Below are positions 7,696 to 19,320 of a stretch of DNA of 64,000 nucleotides, in pieces. This stretch comes from JAJDFU01 sp964595955. Its GTDB lineage: Bacteria; Bacteroidota; Bacteroidia; Chitinophagales; Saprospiraceae. Numbering within the stretch: the stretch's first letter is position 1; every line of letters starts with the position of its first letter. The translations under genes and the position numbers were made by a program. The notes under the pieces are model-generated. The model saw only the letters and a list, made by a program, of their open reading frames with translations, searched no databases and was not told where the DNA came from. The DNA is taken from contig CAZQSF010000007.1 in the NCBI GenBank assembly GCA_964595955.1, positions 1 through 64,000 of the forward strand. Reading direction: 5' to 3'.

Positions 7696-10600
7696 CTTTG
7701 AGGATCCAGTGCTGCTCCAGAACACGGCCGCTTTCCGGTGCTGAAAACCGCAACACATAGCTGCCGTCCGGCCAATTCCCGGTGGAAAGGCGATGTACCT
7801 GAGCTGCTGCATTCGGCAAACGCTCGGTATGCACGATCCGGCCGGCCGCATCGAAGATCTGGAGTTGCACCTCTTTCCCGTAGTATTCTCCGAGGTCGAT
7901 CATCAGCTCATTCTGTACCGGATTGGGAAAAACCCGGATCGGCTCCGATACACCCCCCTTTTCCGCAGTGGAGGTAATGAGGTCCGAGTCCATGGCCGTA
8001 CATTGGTTGGCATCAGTGACGGTAACGCTGTACACTCCGCCTAAGATTCTGGTAATGAGCTGGGTCGTATCTCCTCCGGTCCACAAATAGCTGAAGGGAG
8101 CAGTACCTCCTGTCACCTCGGCCAGCAAAATAATGGTATCCGCTGCCTGGCTTCTCTGGATCGTTACATCCAGCGGCTCGGGCTCCTGGACGGTCGCGGT
8201 AGCCGCCCTGATACAGCCGGCCTCATCCTCCACAGCCAAAATATAGGTGCCGTCTGACAGTCCGTCCAGGAACGGGACGTCGGTGGCAATAGGCATCATA
8301 TCCCGTATCCAAACCAACTGGTAAGGACTTATTCCACCCTCTACCAGCGCGTTCACACTTCCATCTACCTCACCAAAACAACTGATGTCCTCGGCATCTA
8401 CCGAAACCTCCAGCGCCTCATCGGGTTCCGTGATCTCAAAATCCTTGAAGATCAGACTACACCCATTTTTGTCTTCGATGAGAACGGAGTAAAATCCGGC
8501 GGGCAGGTGGGTTGCCTGGGCCCCTTCGGCATCTACTCCCTGCCAGTCGTAGGTGTAGGGAAGCGTGCCGCCTGTGAGCGCAAGGGAAATACGGCCCGTG
8601 GAATCGCCTCTGCAAGCGACATCGACCACCTGGGTAAGTGAATCCAGCAGGGTTAGCGGTTCGTTGGGCGAAATGATCTGAATATTGGACAGGCTGTCCC
8701 GGCAGCCCCGGCTGTCGGTCACCTGAAGGAAATAGGTACCTTCCGGCAGGCCGGTCAGGTCGGGTACAGAGTCCAGGACATCGCCTTGAGCATTGGTCCA
8801 CAACCAGGTGTAGGGAGGGGTACCGCCACCGCTGGAGGTATAGACGGCTCCTTCCCCATCGCCCATGCAGGGAGGGTGGATGATGCTGTCTCGTTTGACA
8901 ATGAGTGGCGAAGGGGCCGTAATATCCTGGTCTTCGGAAGCTACGACGCATCCCGTGATCGCGTCGGTAACGGTTACCCCGAAGTGATCATCTACCGGCA
9001 GATCACTCAGCGAGACCTGGTTTGCGCTGGTGTCGAGAATGGTGTTGTTGCTGAAGTGGAAAATGTATTGCTGGGATCCGCCCGATACCTGTACGAATGC
9101 CGAACCGTCGCTCCCGCCGAAACAATTGACCGGTTTGGTCGAGAAGCTGTCTAGCGAAAAGGCTTCAAAAAGGGAGGGGATCTTGATCTCTTCAGTAGAG
9201 GCCGTGCAACCGTTGCCGTCCACCACTGTAAGGGAATAATCGCCGGGGGGCGGATCCACCAATATGGCCCCGCCGGCGCCGTTTGACCAAAGATAGCTGT
9301 ACTTGCCACTGCCGCCTTCCACATCGGCCACCAGAACGATCGAGTCGATCGAACCGCAGGGGTCCAGCGCATCGACTTCGATAGACACTTCCAGAGGGTC
9401 GGGCTGATCGATGACGAATGGCCGCTCGTCCAGGCAGCCGTTGGCATCCTGGGCGGTAAACTGATACGTGCCCGCAGGTAGTTCGGCAAAAACCGAAGTA
9501 TCTACCGGCCCCCCGTTGAGTCGGAGTTCGTACGGATTCGTTCCGCCCTCCACAACCAGCGCGACGAATCCGCTGGAGTCGCCGTGACAGCTTACGGGCT
9601 CCAGATCGAGCAGGCGGATGTTAACGGAGTCCGGCTCGGCCAACACAAAGGCCGGAGGCGAAAGGCTACAACCTTGTCCGTTGGTAATGGTCAGCATATA
9701 GCTCCCGGCAGACAAGTTGGTTCGCTGATTGGTCATAGCCCCGTCTGCCCACACAAAGCTCGTACCCGGGCCGCCGCCCTGCACGACATTTACCGTAATG
9801 CGCCCATCCTCAATGCCGTTGCAACTGGGCTGGATCACCGATGAGGCGATCTGGATGAGTTGCGGAGCAGTAAGCTGAAGAGAAGTATCTTCCACACAGC
9901 CATTGATATCCGTTACGGTGAGTCCGAGGCTATCGGGTCCAAGGCCCCCTATCACGGCCGTTGTATCGCCAGTACTCCACTGAAACGAGAATGGGCCGTT
10001 GCCCAAAGGCATGGCGGCAACCATACCATCTTCCCGGCCGATGCAGGAAGGGGGGGTCGGTTGCAGCTCAATCGACAGGGGGGAGGATAGCGCTTCCAAA
10101 TTCACCACTGCCGAATCCCCGGGGCAGGCCCGCGAATCGGTAAGGCTCAGCTCGTACAGCCCTACGGGCAGGCCGGTCAAACCGGAGGTCGTGTCTCCGG
10201 TATTCCATTGATAAGCATAAGGCGGTGTGCCTCCGGCGGGCTGGAAGCTCAAGGCGCCCGTGGAATCGCCCACGCAGTTGGGTGGCTGAACGAGCGGCAG
10301 GCCCAGGCGAAGGGAATCCGGCTGAACCAGAGGATAGACGGCCTCATCCCGGCATCCGTTGGCGTCCGTCACCTCCACCTCGTAGGTGCCGTCCGGCAGG
10401 CCCAGCTGAAGGGAGCCGCTGGGGCCGTGCGCCCATTGAAAGACAAAGGGGCCCACCCCCCCCTGTGCGCGCAGGGCGATCAGGCCGTCGGCAAAGCCGT
10501 AACAGGAGGGCGGAGCGAGCGAATCGGTCATCACTTGCAGGAGGTCCGGCTGGGTCAATACGAGCTGGGTGTCCAGCAGGCAGGCATTCTGGTCTTGTAC

Positions 10601-13600
10601 CTGAAGGTTGTACGTCCCCGCTTCCAGTTGATCAAAAAAAGGCAAAAAGGACTGGCCGTTCTCCCAATTGTAAGTATACCCGCCGGAGCCGCCGAAAGGG
10701 GCCACGGCAATGGCGCCGTCGGTATCGCCAAAGCAGGTGGGGGGCTGGTACTCGGCAACAATCGATATCGGGTTGGGCTGGCCAACCTCCAAGCTGTCCA
10801 GGACGATCTCGCAGGACCCCTCGGAAATGGTGACGCTATAGGAGCCGGCAGCCAGGTCTGCTGCAACAGGGCCGGTTTGCCCGTCGCTCCAGAGATAACT
10901 GGTGTTGTTGCCGGATACCACCAGCTGAATGCTACCGTCGTCATTTCCCGCACAGGAAGCATCATTGATGAAAAAGGTATCCAGAACGGCCGACGGCCCA
11001 TTTACCACCAGGGAGGGCAAAATGATCGAACAGGCCTGAGCCGAATTATCGGTAATGGTAAAGCTGTAGGTGCCCTGCATCACGCCATCGAGTAGGAGCG
11101 TACTGGCTATCCCGGAGGTATCGCGCAGCTGCCCACCGGGCGTGGTCCAGGAAAAAGAGAACGGAGGAAGGCCGTTCAGCGGTTCCAGGAATATTTGGCC
11201 GTCGCTGCCCCCGCAGGTCGATACCGGCTGCACCTGCCGACGAATGGAGTCAATAGCCGTAGTCGTGGTCACTTTTGCCGACTGCACCGCCGTACATCCC
11301 AACTCGTCGGATACGGTGAGCTGATAGGAGCTTACCTCGCCGGGGCTTCCGCTCCCGGCCACCAAAATGGAAGGTGTCTGTGCACCCGTGTTCCAAAGAT
11401 ACTGGTATGGTCCGCTTCCGTTCGCGATCTGTCCGGTGAGTATTTCTTCAGCCCCCAGACAGAGGGAAAAGGAATCTGCCGGACTGAAAACGATATCCGG
11501 CAAAGGACGAACACGCACCGATACACTATCGACATCGGTACACCCACCAGCGCCCGAAAGCTGCAAATAGTAGTGGGTATCGGTGGCGGGCGCGACCAGA
11601 GGCGGGTCGATTTCATTTTGATCCGCAGGCGGCAAGGAGGTGTGAAAGCTCAATTCGGCGCCGGTAAAGTTCTGATCCAGTACGGTCAGGTTGCGCAAAT
11701 CGTAAGTCTCGCCCTGGCAGATCAAAGGCGTATCCTGAACCAGGATGTCGGGTTGCGGCCAAACGCGGATTCGTGCAACAGCCCGGTCTGTGGACGAACA
11801 GAGCCCGACCTGAGCCGCATAGACCGCTACATCCATGGGTAGGGAGGTGGGGTTGTCGAAGGCCTGGGAGTAGCAATTGCCGAAGGCCAGGGGCGTTTGG
11901 CTGTCGGGCGAATCATACCAGACGATGACGTTTCCCGGCAGGGGCTGGGCGCAAACTTCGGCAAGCTCTCCGCTGCAAATCGTATCGGAGGTGACCGGCG
12001 GCGGCGGAGCCAGGCTGTCGTCCGCCATGCCGTTGCAATTTTGGTCAATCCCATCGCAGGGCAATTCAGAAGCCGATGGATTTACGCCGACCTGCGAATC
12101 GTCGCAGTCCTGATCATTGTCTACAAATCCGGGAGGCAGGCCCGAACAGCTTCGAATCGGCAGAGCCGGGTCGCCAAACCCGTCGCCATCCTGGTCGGCA
12201 AAATACAGGCTGCCTTGCCCGAGATCCTGGCTGCCGTAGAAAACGACCTCGTCCAGGGCGATATCGCCAAGGCTTCCCGGGCCTTGAACCGCTACAAAGC
12301 GGAATTGCAGCGCCGTCCCATCGGCAAAATCTCCGAGCCCCACGTAAGCCTTTCGCCAACGGTTGCCCTGATTGCCGGTCTGTGACCACAGTGACGTCCA
12401 GTTCTGCCCGCCGTCGTCGCTCACCTCCAGTTGTAAGGTACCTACTGTGGTCCCCCACATGAAGTAGTGAAAAGACAGGTGGCAAGTGTCGCTCCCCTGT
12501 TTGTCAAGTAGGAGGCAATTGGACAGCAGGCGGGCCTCGCTTCCTTCCGGGCAGTTGCCCGTGGACTCCAGCACCAGGAAGCGGCCGGTGCCGCTCACAT
12601 CCGCGCCCGGTCCGGTATTGGGATTTCCGCCGGGGCCGTTCCGAACCAGCCAGTCCTGCTGATCCGTTGTGTCGTTTTGCCAGAAGCCGTCCAGCGGGCA
12701 CACCTCATCACAAAGCCCGGGGCAGGTTGGCAAGCCGTCGAAGAGGAAAGCAAGACTCTGCGGGGGCGGATCGCAGCCCGTCTCGTGTACGATCGGGCAC
12801 GTATTGGCCGAAAACCCCTCGTCCTGGCAATAGCTTCGCACATAGATCTCATAGGTCGTTTCGCCGGCCAGGCCTTCCAGCAAAAAGGGCGGGCATCCCC
12901 CGATGACGACTGTACCGCCGCCGGGCATAGAATCGGTACCCGGGGTAAAGCCCGGCGGGCCGTATTCCACAATGGAGGTAGCACAATCGCCCGGACTTTG
13001 CCAGTCCAATACGACGGATGTCGTATCCGCCGAGGCAACTTGCAGATCGGTGGGCGGCAGGCATTCGAGAGGTGCAAAGATCAACTCTACATATTCGAGC
13101 GTTCCCACATCGGCCCCGGCATCATCGCACAGGCGCAGGGTCCAGATGCCGTTAGCAGCCGTCGTGCCGTCGTTGAACTGGAGGAGGGGCTGTTCGGGCA
13201 AATAGGGCCCGTCCAGAAAAGGAGCTGCGCCGTCGACAATCGAGGTACAGGCGTCGAGGTCGGAAAAACGCACATAGGCGGTGCAGCCCGGCTGCGCGGG
13301 ATCGCCATAGTTGTCGGCGCTTCCCCCGTTATCGGAACTCAGGATCACCTCCTCCCCGATCGGACTGATGAGCGTGATATCCAGGTCGTTGGTCCAGGTA
13401 TGGGCAATGATCAGGCGGACTTCCCGAAGAAATACATCCTGCCCTAATGTGCCCGGATTGTCGGTTACTGCTATTGAATAGGTGTTCGGGCAGGTATCAT
13501 CGGGAATATTCAAGCCCAGGTTGCAGGCGGAAGGATTGGACAGAGGCCCCGGCTGGGCAAACGCAAAAGCCGGGCAGGCCAATACCGGCCAAAACGCCAG

Positions 13601-13633
13601 AAGATAAGCTTTCATTCGATAGGGGTACTTCAT
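7685..13633 (-). CDS. Giant T9SS-secreted surface protein with SprB-type repeats
   Basis: About 1982 residues. A signal peptide (hydrophobic core, then AFAFAQP) is followed by a proprotein-convertase P-like domain (about 25-185), a fibronectin III-like domain (about 190-285), a MAM-like region (about 370-470, ending DIALDEVVFYG), a MopE-like acidic motif (DQDGDGFGDP and DNDQDCDD, about 475-545) and two Ig/PKD-like regions. From about residue 785 there are some 14 SprB-type repeats of roughly 75 residues, each of the form C-G-DG-GG-PY-W-G-T-L-GTY-VTD-GC. The last copy has lost its first cysteine. The C terminus (about 1895-1982, VFPNPVQNELMI to WILKVTR) is a type A T9SS sorting domain. It is probably an adhesin or gliding-related surface fibre. 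No protease domain accompanies the P domain. The start at 13633 is preferred, with 13615 possible. Confidence 0.9.
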   Translation of the reverse strand: MKYPYRMKAYLLAFWPVLACPAFAFAQPGPLSNPSACNLGLNIPDDTCPNTYSIAVTDNPGTLGQDVFLREVRLIIAHTWTNDLDITLISPIGEEVILSSDNGGSADNYGDPAQPGCTAYVRFSDLDACTSIVDGAAPFLDGPYLPEQPLLQFNDGTTAANGIWTLRLCDDAGADVGTLEYVELIFAPLECLPPTDLQVASADTTSVVLDWQSPGDCATSIVEYGPPGFTPGTDSMPGGGTVVIGGCPPFLLEGLAGETTYEIYVRSYCQDEGFSANTCPIVHETGCDPPPQSLAFLFDGLPTCPGLCDEVCPLDGFWQNDTTDQQDWLVRNGPGGNPNTGPGADVSGTGRFLVLESTGNCPEGSEARLLSNCLLLDKQGSDTCHLSFHYFMWGTTVGTLQLEVSDDGGQNWTSLWSQTGNQGNRWRKAYVGLGDFADGTALQFRFVAVQGPGSLGDIALDEVVFYGSQDLGQGSLYFADQDGDGFGDPALPIRSCSGLPPGFVDNDQDCDDSQVGVNPSASELPCDGIDQNCNGMADDSLAPPPPVTSDTICSGELAEVCAQPLPGNVIVWYDSPDSQTPLAFGNCYSQAFDNPTSLPMDVAVYAAQVGLCSSTDRAVARIRVWPQPDILVQDTPLICQGETYDLRNLTVLDQNFTGAELSFHTSLPPADQNEIDPPLVAPATDTHYYLQLSGAGGCTDVDSVSVRVRPLPDIVFSPADSFSLCLGAEEILTGQIANGSGPYQYLWNTGAQTPSILVAGSGSPGEVSSYQLTVSDELGCTAVQSAKVTTTTAIDSIRRQVQPVSTCGGSDGQIFLEPLNGLPPFSFSWTTPGGQLRDTSGIASTLLLDGVMQGTYSFTITDNSAQACSIILPSLVVNGPSAVLDTFFINDASCAGNDDGSIQLVVSGNNTSYLWSDGQTGPVAADLAAGSYSVTISEGSCEIVLDSLEVGQPNPISIVAEYQPPTCFGDTDGAIAVAPFGGSGGYTYNWENGQSFLPFFDQLEAGTYNLQVQDQNACLLDTQLVLTQPDLLQVMTDSLAPPSCYGFADGLIALRAQGGVGPFVFQWAHGPSGSLQLGLPDGTYEVEVTDANGCRDEAVYPLVQPDSLRLGLPLVQPPNCVGDSTGALSFQPAGGTPPYAYQWNTGDTTSGLTGLPVGLYELSLTDSRACPGDSAVVNLEALSSPLSIELQPTPPSCIGREDGMVAAMPLGNGPFSFQWSTGDTTAVIGGLGPDSLGLTVTDINGCVEDTSLQLTAPQLIQIASSVIQPSCNGIEDGRITVNVVQGGGPGTSFVWADGAMTNQRTNLSAGSYMLTITNGQGCSLSPPAFVLAEPDSVNIRLLDLEPVSCHGDSSGFVALVVEGGTNPYELRLNGGPVDTSVFAELPAGTYQFTAQDANGCLDERPFVIDQPDPLEVSIEVDALDPCGSIDSIVLVADVEGGSGKYSYLWSNGAGGAILVDPPPGDYSLTVVDGNGCTASTEEIKIPSLFEAFSLDSFSTKPVNCFGGSDGSAFVQVSGGSQQYIFHFSNNTILDTSANQVSLSDLPVDDHFGVTVTDAITGCVVASEDQDITAPSPLIVKRDSIIHPPCMGDGEGAVYTSSGGGTPPYTWLWTNAQGDVLDSVPDLTGLPEGTYFLQVTDSRGCRDSLSNIQIISPNEPLTLLDSLTQVVDVACRGDSTGRISLALTGGTLPYTYDWQGVDAEGAQATHLPAGFYSVLIEDKNGCSLIFKDFEITEPDEALEVSVDAEDISCFGEVDGSVNALVEGGISPYQLVWIRDMMPIATDVPFLDGLSDGTYILAVEDEAGCIRAATATVQEPEPLDVTIQRSQAADTIILLAEVTGGTAPFSYLWTGGDTTQLITRILGGVYSVTVTDANQCTAMDSDLITSTAEKGGVSEPIRVFPNPVQNELMIDLGEYYGKEVQLQIFDAAGRIVHTERLPNAAAQVHRLSTGNWPDGSYVLRFSAPESGRVLEQHWILKVTR

Positions 13634-13752
13634 AGTATGTTTTGGGATCGAGAAGCGCGTACCGGGCGCCTGGCCCTTTTGCTTACTGCCCAAAATACTA
13701 ACAATGTGCCAATTATGCAGAACCCATCGCGCCGCAGAAGCAGGATTGACGA

Positions 13753-16563
<2,811 letters not shown>

Positions 16564-16781
16564 AAGGACCATCCGGCTTTTGCTGAATAACAGGTTCGCT
16601 GCCCGCGATTGGGCGAAATTAGCCAAATTGCCACACAATGGAAATACATTGGCCCTGCCCGACCAGGCCTCCATTTTCTTCCTTTCCTATTCTCCTTTTT
16701 CTCGCATATTTATACCGGTTCAAATGCGACCCCCCCTTTTACCCTTGAAACGGACTTCAAAACCGCAAAACCGAGTATCCG

Positions 16782-17201
16782 ATGATCAGAAAGCTCATTA
16801 GCATCGTGTTGTTGCTGGTAGTTGGCCTGTTGGTGTACAACTACTTTTTCGGCTCCGCCGAAGAGAAGGAGAACAGCAAGGAAATCTTTGAGCAGATCGT
16901 AGAATTGGGCCAATCGGCCTGGGACCTGCTCAAGTCCGAGAAGAAAAAATTTGAGGACGGAAAGTACGACAGCGCCCTGGACGGCATGCAAAACCTTTTC
17001 CATTCCCTGCGCGAAAAAGCAGAAGAGATCGGCGATAGCGAAGCGATCCAAAAGCTCAACGAGCTCGAATCGCAAAGCGAAACCCTGAAAGAAGACTTAG
17101 ATGCCGAAGGCGAGCCCAGCCCGGCGCTCAAGCGCGACTGGGAGCGACTTCTGAACGAGACCGAACAGCTCATGAACAAGCTGGAAAAAGAAAACCGCTA
17201 G
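16782..17201 (+). CDS. Membrane-anchored coiled-coil protein of unknown function
   Basis: A 139-residue protein not assigned to a named family. One N-terminal membrane segment (about residues 5-22, following MIRK) is followed by a highly charged, Glu/Lys-rich helical region with heptad-like spacing to the end, so most of the protein is probably a helical hairpin or coiled coil outside the membrane. The positively charged N terminus predicts an N-in, C-out orientation. It reads rightward between leuS and a convergent secreted protein, 30 bases from the latter's stop. No catalytic motif is visible. Codon use looks like the neighbours, and the frame is strongly protein-like. Confidence 0.75.
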   Translation: MIRKLISIVLLLVVGLLVYNYFFGSAEEKENSKEIFEQIVELGQSAWDLLKSEKKKFEDGKYDSALDGMQNLFHSLREKAEEIGDSEAIQKLNELESQSETLKEDLDAEGEPSPALKRDWERLLNETEQLMNKLEKENR

Positions 17202-17231
17202 CCCCCCGGCGCATGCGCAAAAAGGGGAATA

Positions 17232-17837
17232 TTATTCCATCAGGCCTGCCCGCGAGCAGAGCACGAAGGGACTGATGGCATCGATGAGGATGTTGCCTCG
17301 GTAACTGAAACGCCCTTCGCGGTAATGGGCCTCGATCAGGATGTAGTTCAGGTCCTTTTCGGGGTACACCTGCAACTCAAAGGTTTCCCATTCGGCATCG
17401 CTCACAAAAGGGGTTTCCAGCAGCAGTTGATCCTTACCGCACTTGGCGGCACCGCCCCAGAGCCGAAGCCTGAGCGGACCGTTGAAGGTAGCGTAGGTCG
17501 GCGAATGGGCTACCTGGATGGAGACCTGGTAGCACTCTTTGGCTTTGAGCGGAGCGCTGAGTCGTTGCCCGATGCTCTCAAAGGTGCCGTCTTCCCGGGT
17601 GATGAGCCCCACGTAGGTATCCCCGTCGGCAGGCTCAACCCGCACGCTCCAGACTTTGCCGTTGCCCGAAAGGATATCGGGGGTGGTGCCTTTTTCGCAG
17701 GGAAACCATCCCACCGGCACGGTAGCGTCCTTGGGCGTGCCCTCGAAGGAAGCGTTGCGGAGCACGATCTGTCCCTGCACAAGACAAACCCCCGAAAGGA
17801 AAAGGCCTGTGAACCATACATTCCAATTCATATTCAC
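17232..17837 (-). CDS. Secreted beta-sandwich protein, function unknown
   Basis: A 201-residue protein with a signal peptide (cleavage after about VQGQ, residue 22-23). The mature part begins VLRNASFEGTPKDATVPVGW and contains GDTYVGLITREDGTFESIGQ. This N-S-F-E-G / W / G-Y-x-G-L pattern is seen in carbohydrate-binding-like jelly-roll domains (CBM4/9 type) that front many Bacteroidota surface proteins. Here the domain stands alone, with no OmpA domain or T9SS tail. Four cysteines (in FPCEKG, AKECYQ, AKCGKD and VLCSRA) could form disulfides. It diverges from ftsX with 182 bases between the starts. Sugar binding is inference. Confidence 0.75.
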   Translation of the reverse strand: MNMNWNVWFTGLFLSGVCLVQGQIVLRNASFEGTPKDATVPVGWFPCEKGTTPDILSGNGKVWSVRVEPADGDTYVGLITREDGTFESIGQRLSAPLKAKECYQVSIQVAHSPTYATFNGPLRLRLWGGAAKCGKDQLLLETPFVSDAEWETFELQVYPEKDLNYILIEAHYREGRFSYRGNILIDAISPFVLCSRAGLME

Positions 17838-17944
17838 CTGTTGATTCGGTAAAGATAATAAGCTGCCTGTCAGCAGGCCGGCCCATTGGGATACCTAACC
17901 GCACCGGCCGCCTGCCTATTGCCTTCGGGCCCTCTTAACCCCCG

Positions 17945-17964
17945 GAACCGGACCCGGCCGGTTC
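17945..17964. repeat. Short inverted repeat in the ftsX upstream region
   Basis: GAACCGG (17945-17951) and CCGGTTC (17958-17964) form a perfect seven-base inverted repeat with a six-base spacer, 56 bases before the ftsX start and between two divergent genes. It could be an operator or a small hairpin. TACTTTTA at 17990-17997, one base from the -7 consensus, lies between it and ftsX. Confidence 0.35.
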
Positions 17965-18019
17965 AGGACAGCTTTCAAAGTATTTTTTCTACTTTTAATT
18001 TTCCATCACCTCTCGCACT

Positions 18020-18898
18020 ATGGCCGGCTCAGCCTCATCATCAACCCCCCGAACACGCGCCAACCACTTTTACTCCATACTTGGGGTAGCCCTGGTCCTT
18101 TTTCTTCTGGGGGCTTTTGCCCTGGCTGTACTGCACGCACAGAAATTGGTCGATTTCTTTAAGGAACGAGTCAATGTGCTGGTCGAAGTGGCCGAGGGAA
18201 CGCCTCGCAGCGAAGTGCGCATGCTGGAAGAAGAGCTCGCCCGCAGCGCCTTCGTCAAACCCGAATCGGTCCTCTTCATCAGCCGGGAAGCCGCTGCCGA
18301 GCAGATGCGCAGTGAGTTCGGCGAGGATTTTCTCAAGCTCGATCTGCCCAATCCCTTTTTCGACATGCTGGTGTTCAACGTCCGGGCAGAGTACATGCAG
18401 GCCGACAGCCTGAAAAACCTGAGCAGCCGAATCCTTCGGAATCCCGTCGTAGAAGACGTCTTTTATCAGGAAAGCCTCATCGATCAGGTGGCCGCCAATG
18501 TGCAGCGCCTGTTCTTCTTTTCGCTCGGGCTGGGGGTCTTTTTCATTTTTGTGGCAGTATTGCTCGTTTTCAACACCGTACGGCTTTCCCTCTATGCCAA
18601 TCGCTTTCTCATCAAGACGATGCAACTGGTCGGGGCATCCTGGGGCTTTATCAGCAAGCCCTTCTTTTGGAAGGCCGCCGGTTACGGCTTCGTCAGCGGG
18701 CTACTGGCCCTGGCCGGGCTTATGCTGCTGGTGCTCTGGGCTTGGCAGGTGTTTCCGGAACTCAGGGAGGTGGAGGATTGGTGGAGCGTAGCTGCCATCG
18801 CTCTGGGCATTTTGATACTGGGCATCTTGTTGTACGCCGGCAGTACCTATCTGGTCGTAAATAAATACCTTCGCATGCGCGTGGACGATTTGTACTGA
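18020..18898 (+). CDS. ftsX: Cell division protein FtsX
   Basis: A 292-residue permease-like protein that pairs with the ATPase FtsE to control peptidoglycan hydrolases during division. Four membrane segments are visible, at about residues 22-42, 163-187, 213-238 and 252-277, with an extracellular domain of about 115 residues between the first two (VNVLVEVAEGTPRSEVRMLE onward). This is the FtsX topology and size. ftsE is not adjacent, which is common in Bacteroidota. It begins the run ftsX-DUF3098-uppP-truB, all rightward, which is a conserved order in the phylum. Confidence 0.93.
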   Translation: MAGSASSSTPRTRANHFYSILGVALVLFLLGAFALAVLHAQKLVDFFKERVNVLVEVAEGTPRSEVRMLEEELARSAFVKPESVLFISREAAAEQMRSEFGEDFLKLDLPNPFFDMLVFNVRAEYMQADSLKNLSSRILRNPVVEDVFYQESLIDQVAANVQRLFFFSLGLGVFFIFVAVLLVFNTVRLSLYANRFLIKTMQLVGASWGFISKPFFWKAAGYGFVSGLLALAGLMLLVLWAWQVFPELREVEDWWSVAAIALGILILGILLYAGSTYLVVNKYLRMRVDDLY

Positions 18899-18964
18899 AC
18901 CCTGCGTTAGATACTGAAGGGATATTTCGCATTCGCCGCGATCAACGAATTGCAAGAAAAGTCT

Positions 18965-19309
18965 ATGAGTACGCCAAAGAAGAAAAAAGTGGTCGTTACC
19001 CAACGCGACCCGGCACCGGCCAAAAAGCAGAAATCCGGCGGCCCGGCTCGCCGGCGGGTAGCGAGTCGCACGAGCACCCCGACGCCCACGGGAGGCCAGG
19101 AGCTCATTTTCGGACGTTCCAACTACCTGTTCCTGGCCATAGGCGTCGGCCTGGTTGCCCTGGGCTTAGTCCTGATGAGCGGTGGCAGCATGCCCAGCAA
19201 GGACGTTTGGGATCCCGACCTGATCTACAGCGCGCGCCGCACGGTATTGGCTCCGCTGGTCATTCTAGCCGGGTTCGGCGTTGTGATCTACGGCATTTTT
19301 AAATCCTAA
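18965..19309 (+). CDS. DUF3098 family membrane protein
   Basis: A 114-residue protein with a long basic, Pro/Thr-rich cytoplasmic tail (about residues 1-48) and two membrane helices (about 54-74 and 92-112) separated by a short loop containing DVWDPDLIYSARR. This matches DUF3098, a small family found between ftsX and uppP in Bacteroidota, with no established function. The ATG at 18965 is chosen over an upstream TTG. The position suggests an envelope or division role. The downstream uppP start is 11 bases away. Confidence 0.88.
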   Translation: MSTPKKKKVVVTQRDPAPAKKQKSGGPARRRVASRTSTPTPTGGQELIFGRSNYLFLAIGVGLVALGLVLMSGGSMPSKDVWDPDLIYSARRTVLAPLVILAGFGVVIYGIFKS

Positions 19310-19320
19310 GCCTTCCCCGG

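Noticed and set aside
8000..11300. Regular spacing of about 225 bases, considered as a CRISPR or tandem DNA repeat
   Set aside because: The periodicity is at protein level (SprB-type repeats of about 75 residues); the DNA copies are too diverged and too long to be a CRISPR array or satellite.
10208..13447. Long open frames on the plus strand opposite the giant surface protein (for example 10208-11095 and 12677-13447)
   Set aside because: They are antisense to a well-supported repeat protein, have low-complexity Arg/Pro-rich translations and carry no recognisable domains; they arise from base composition and codon bias.
13634..13752. TATTTTG (minus strand, near 13690) as a promoter for the giant surface protein
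   Set aside because: The element lacks one base of the TAnnTTTG spacing, so it was not annotated.
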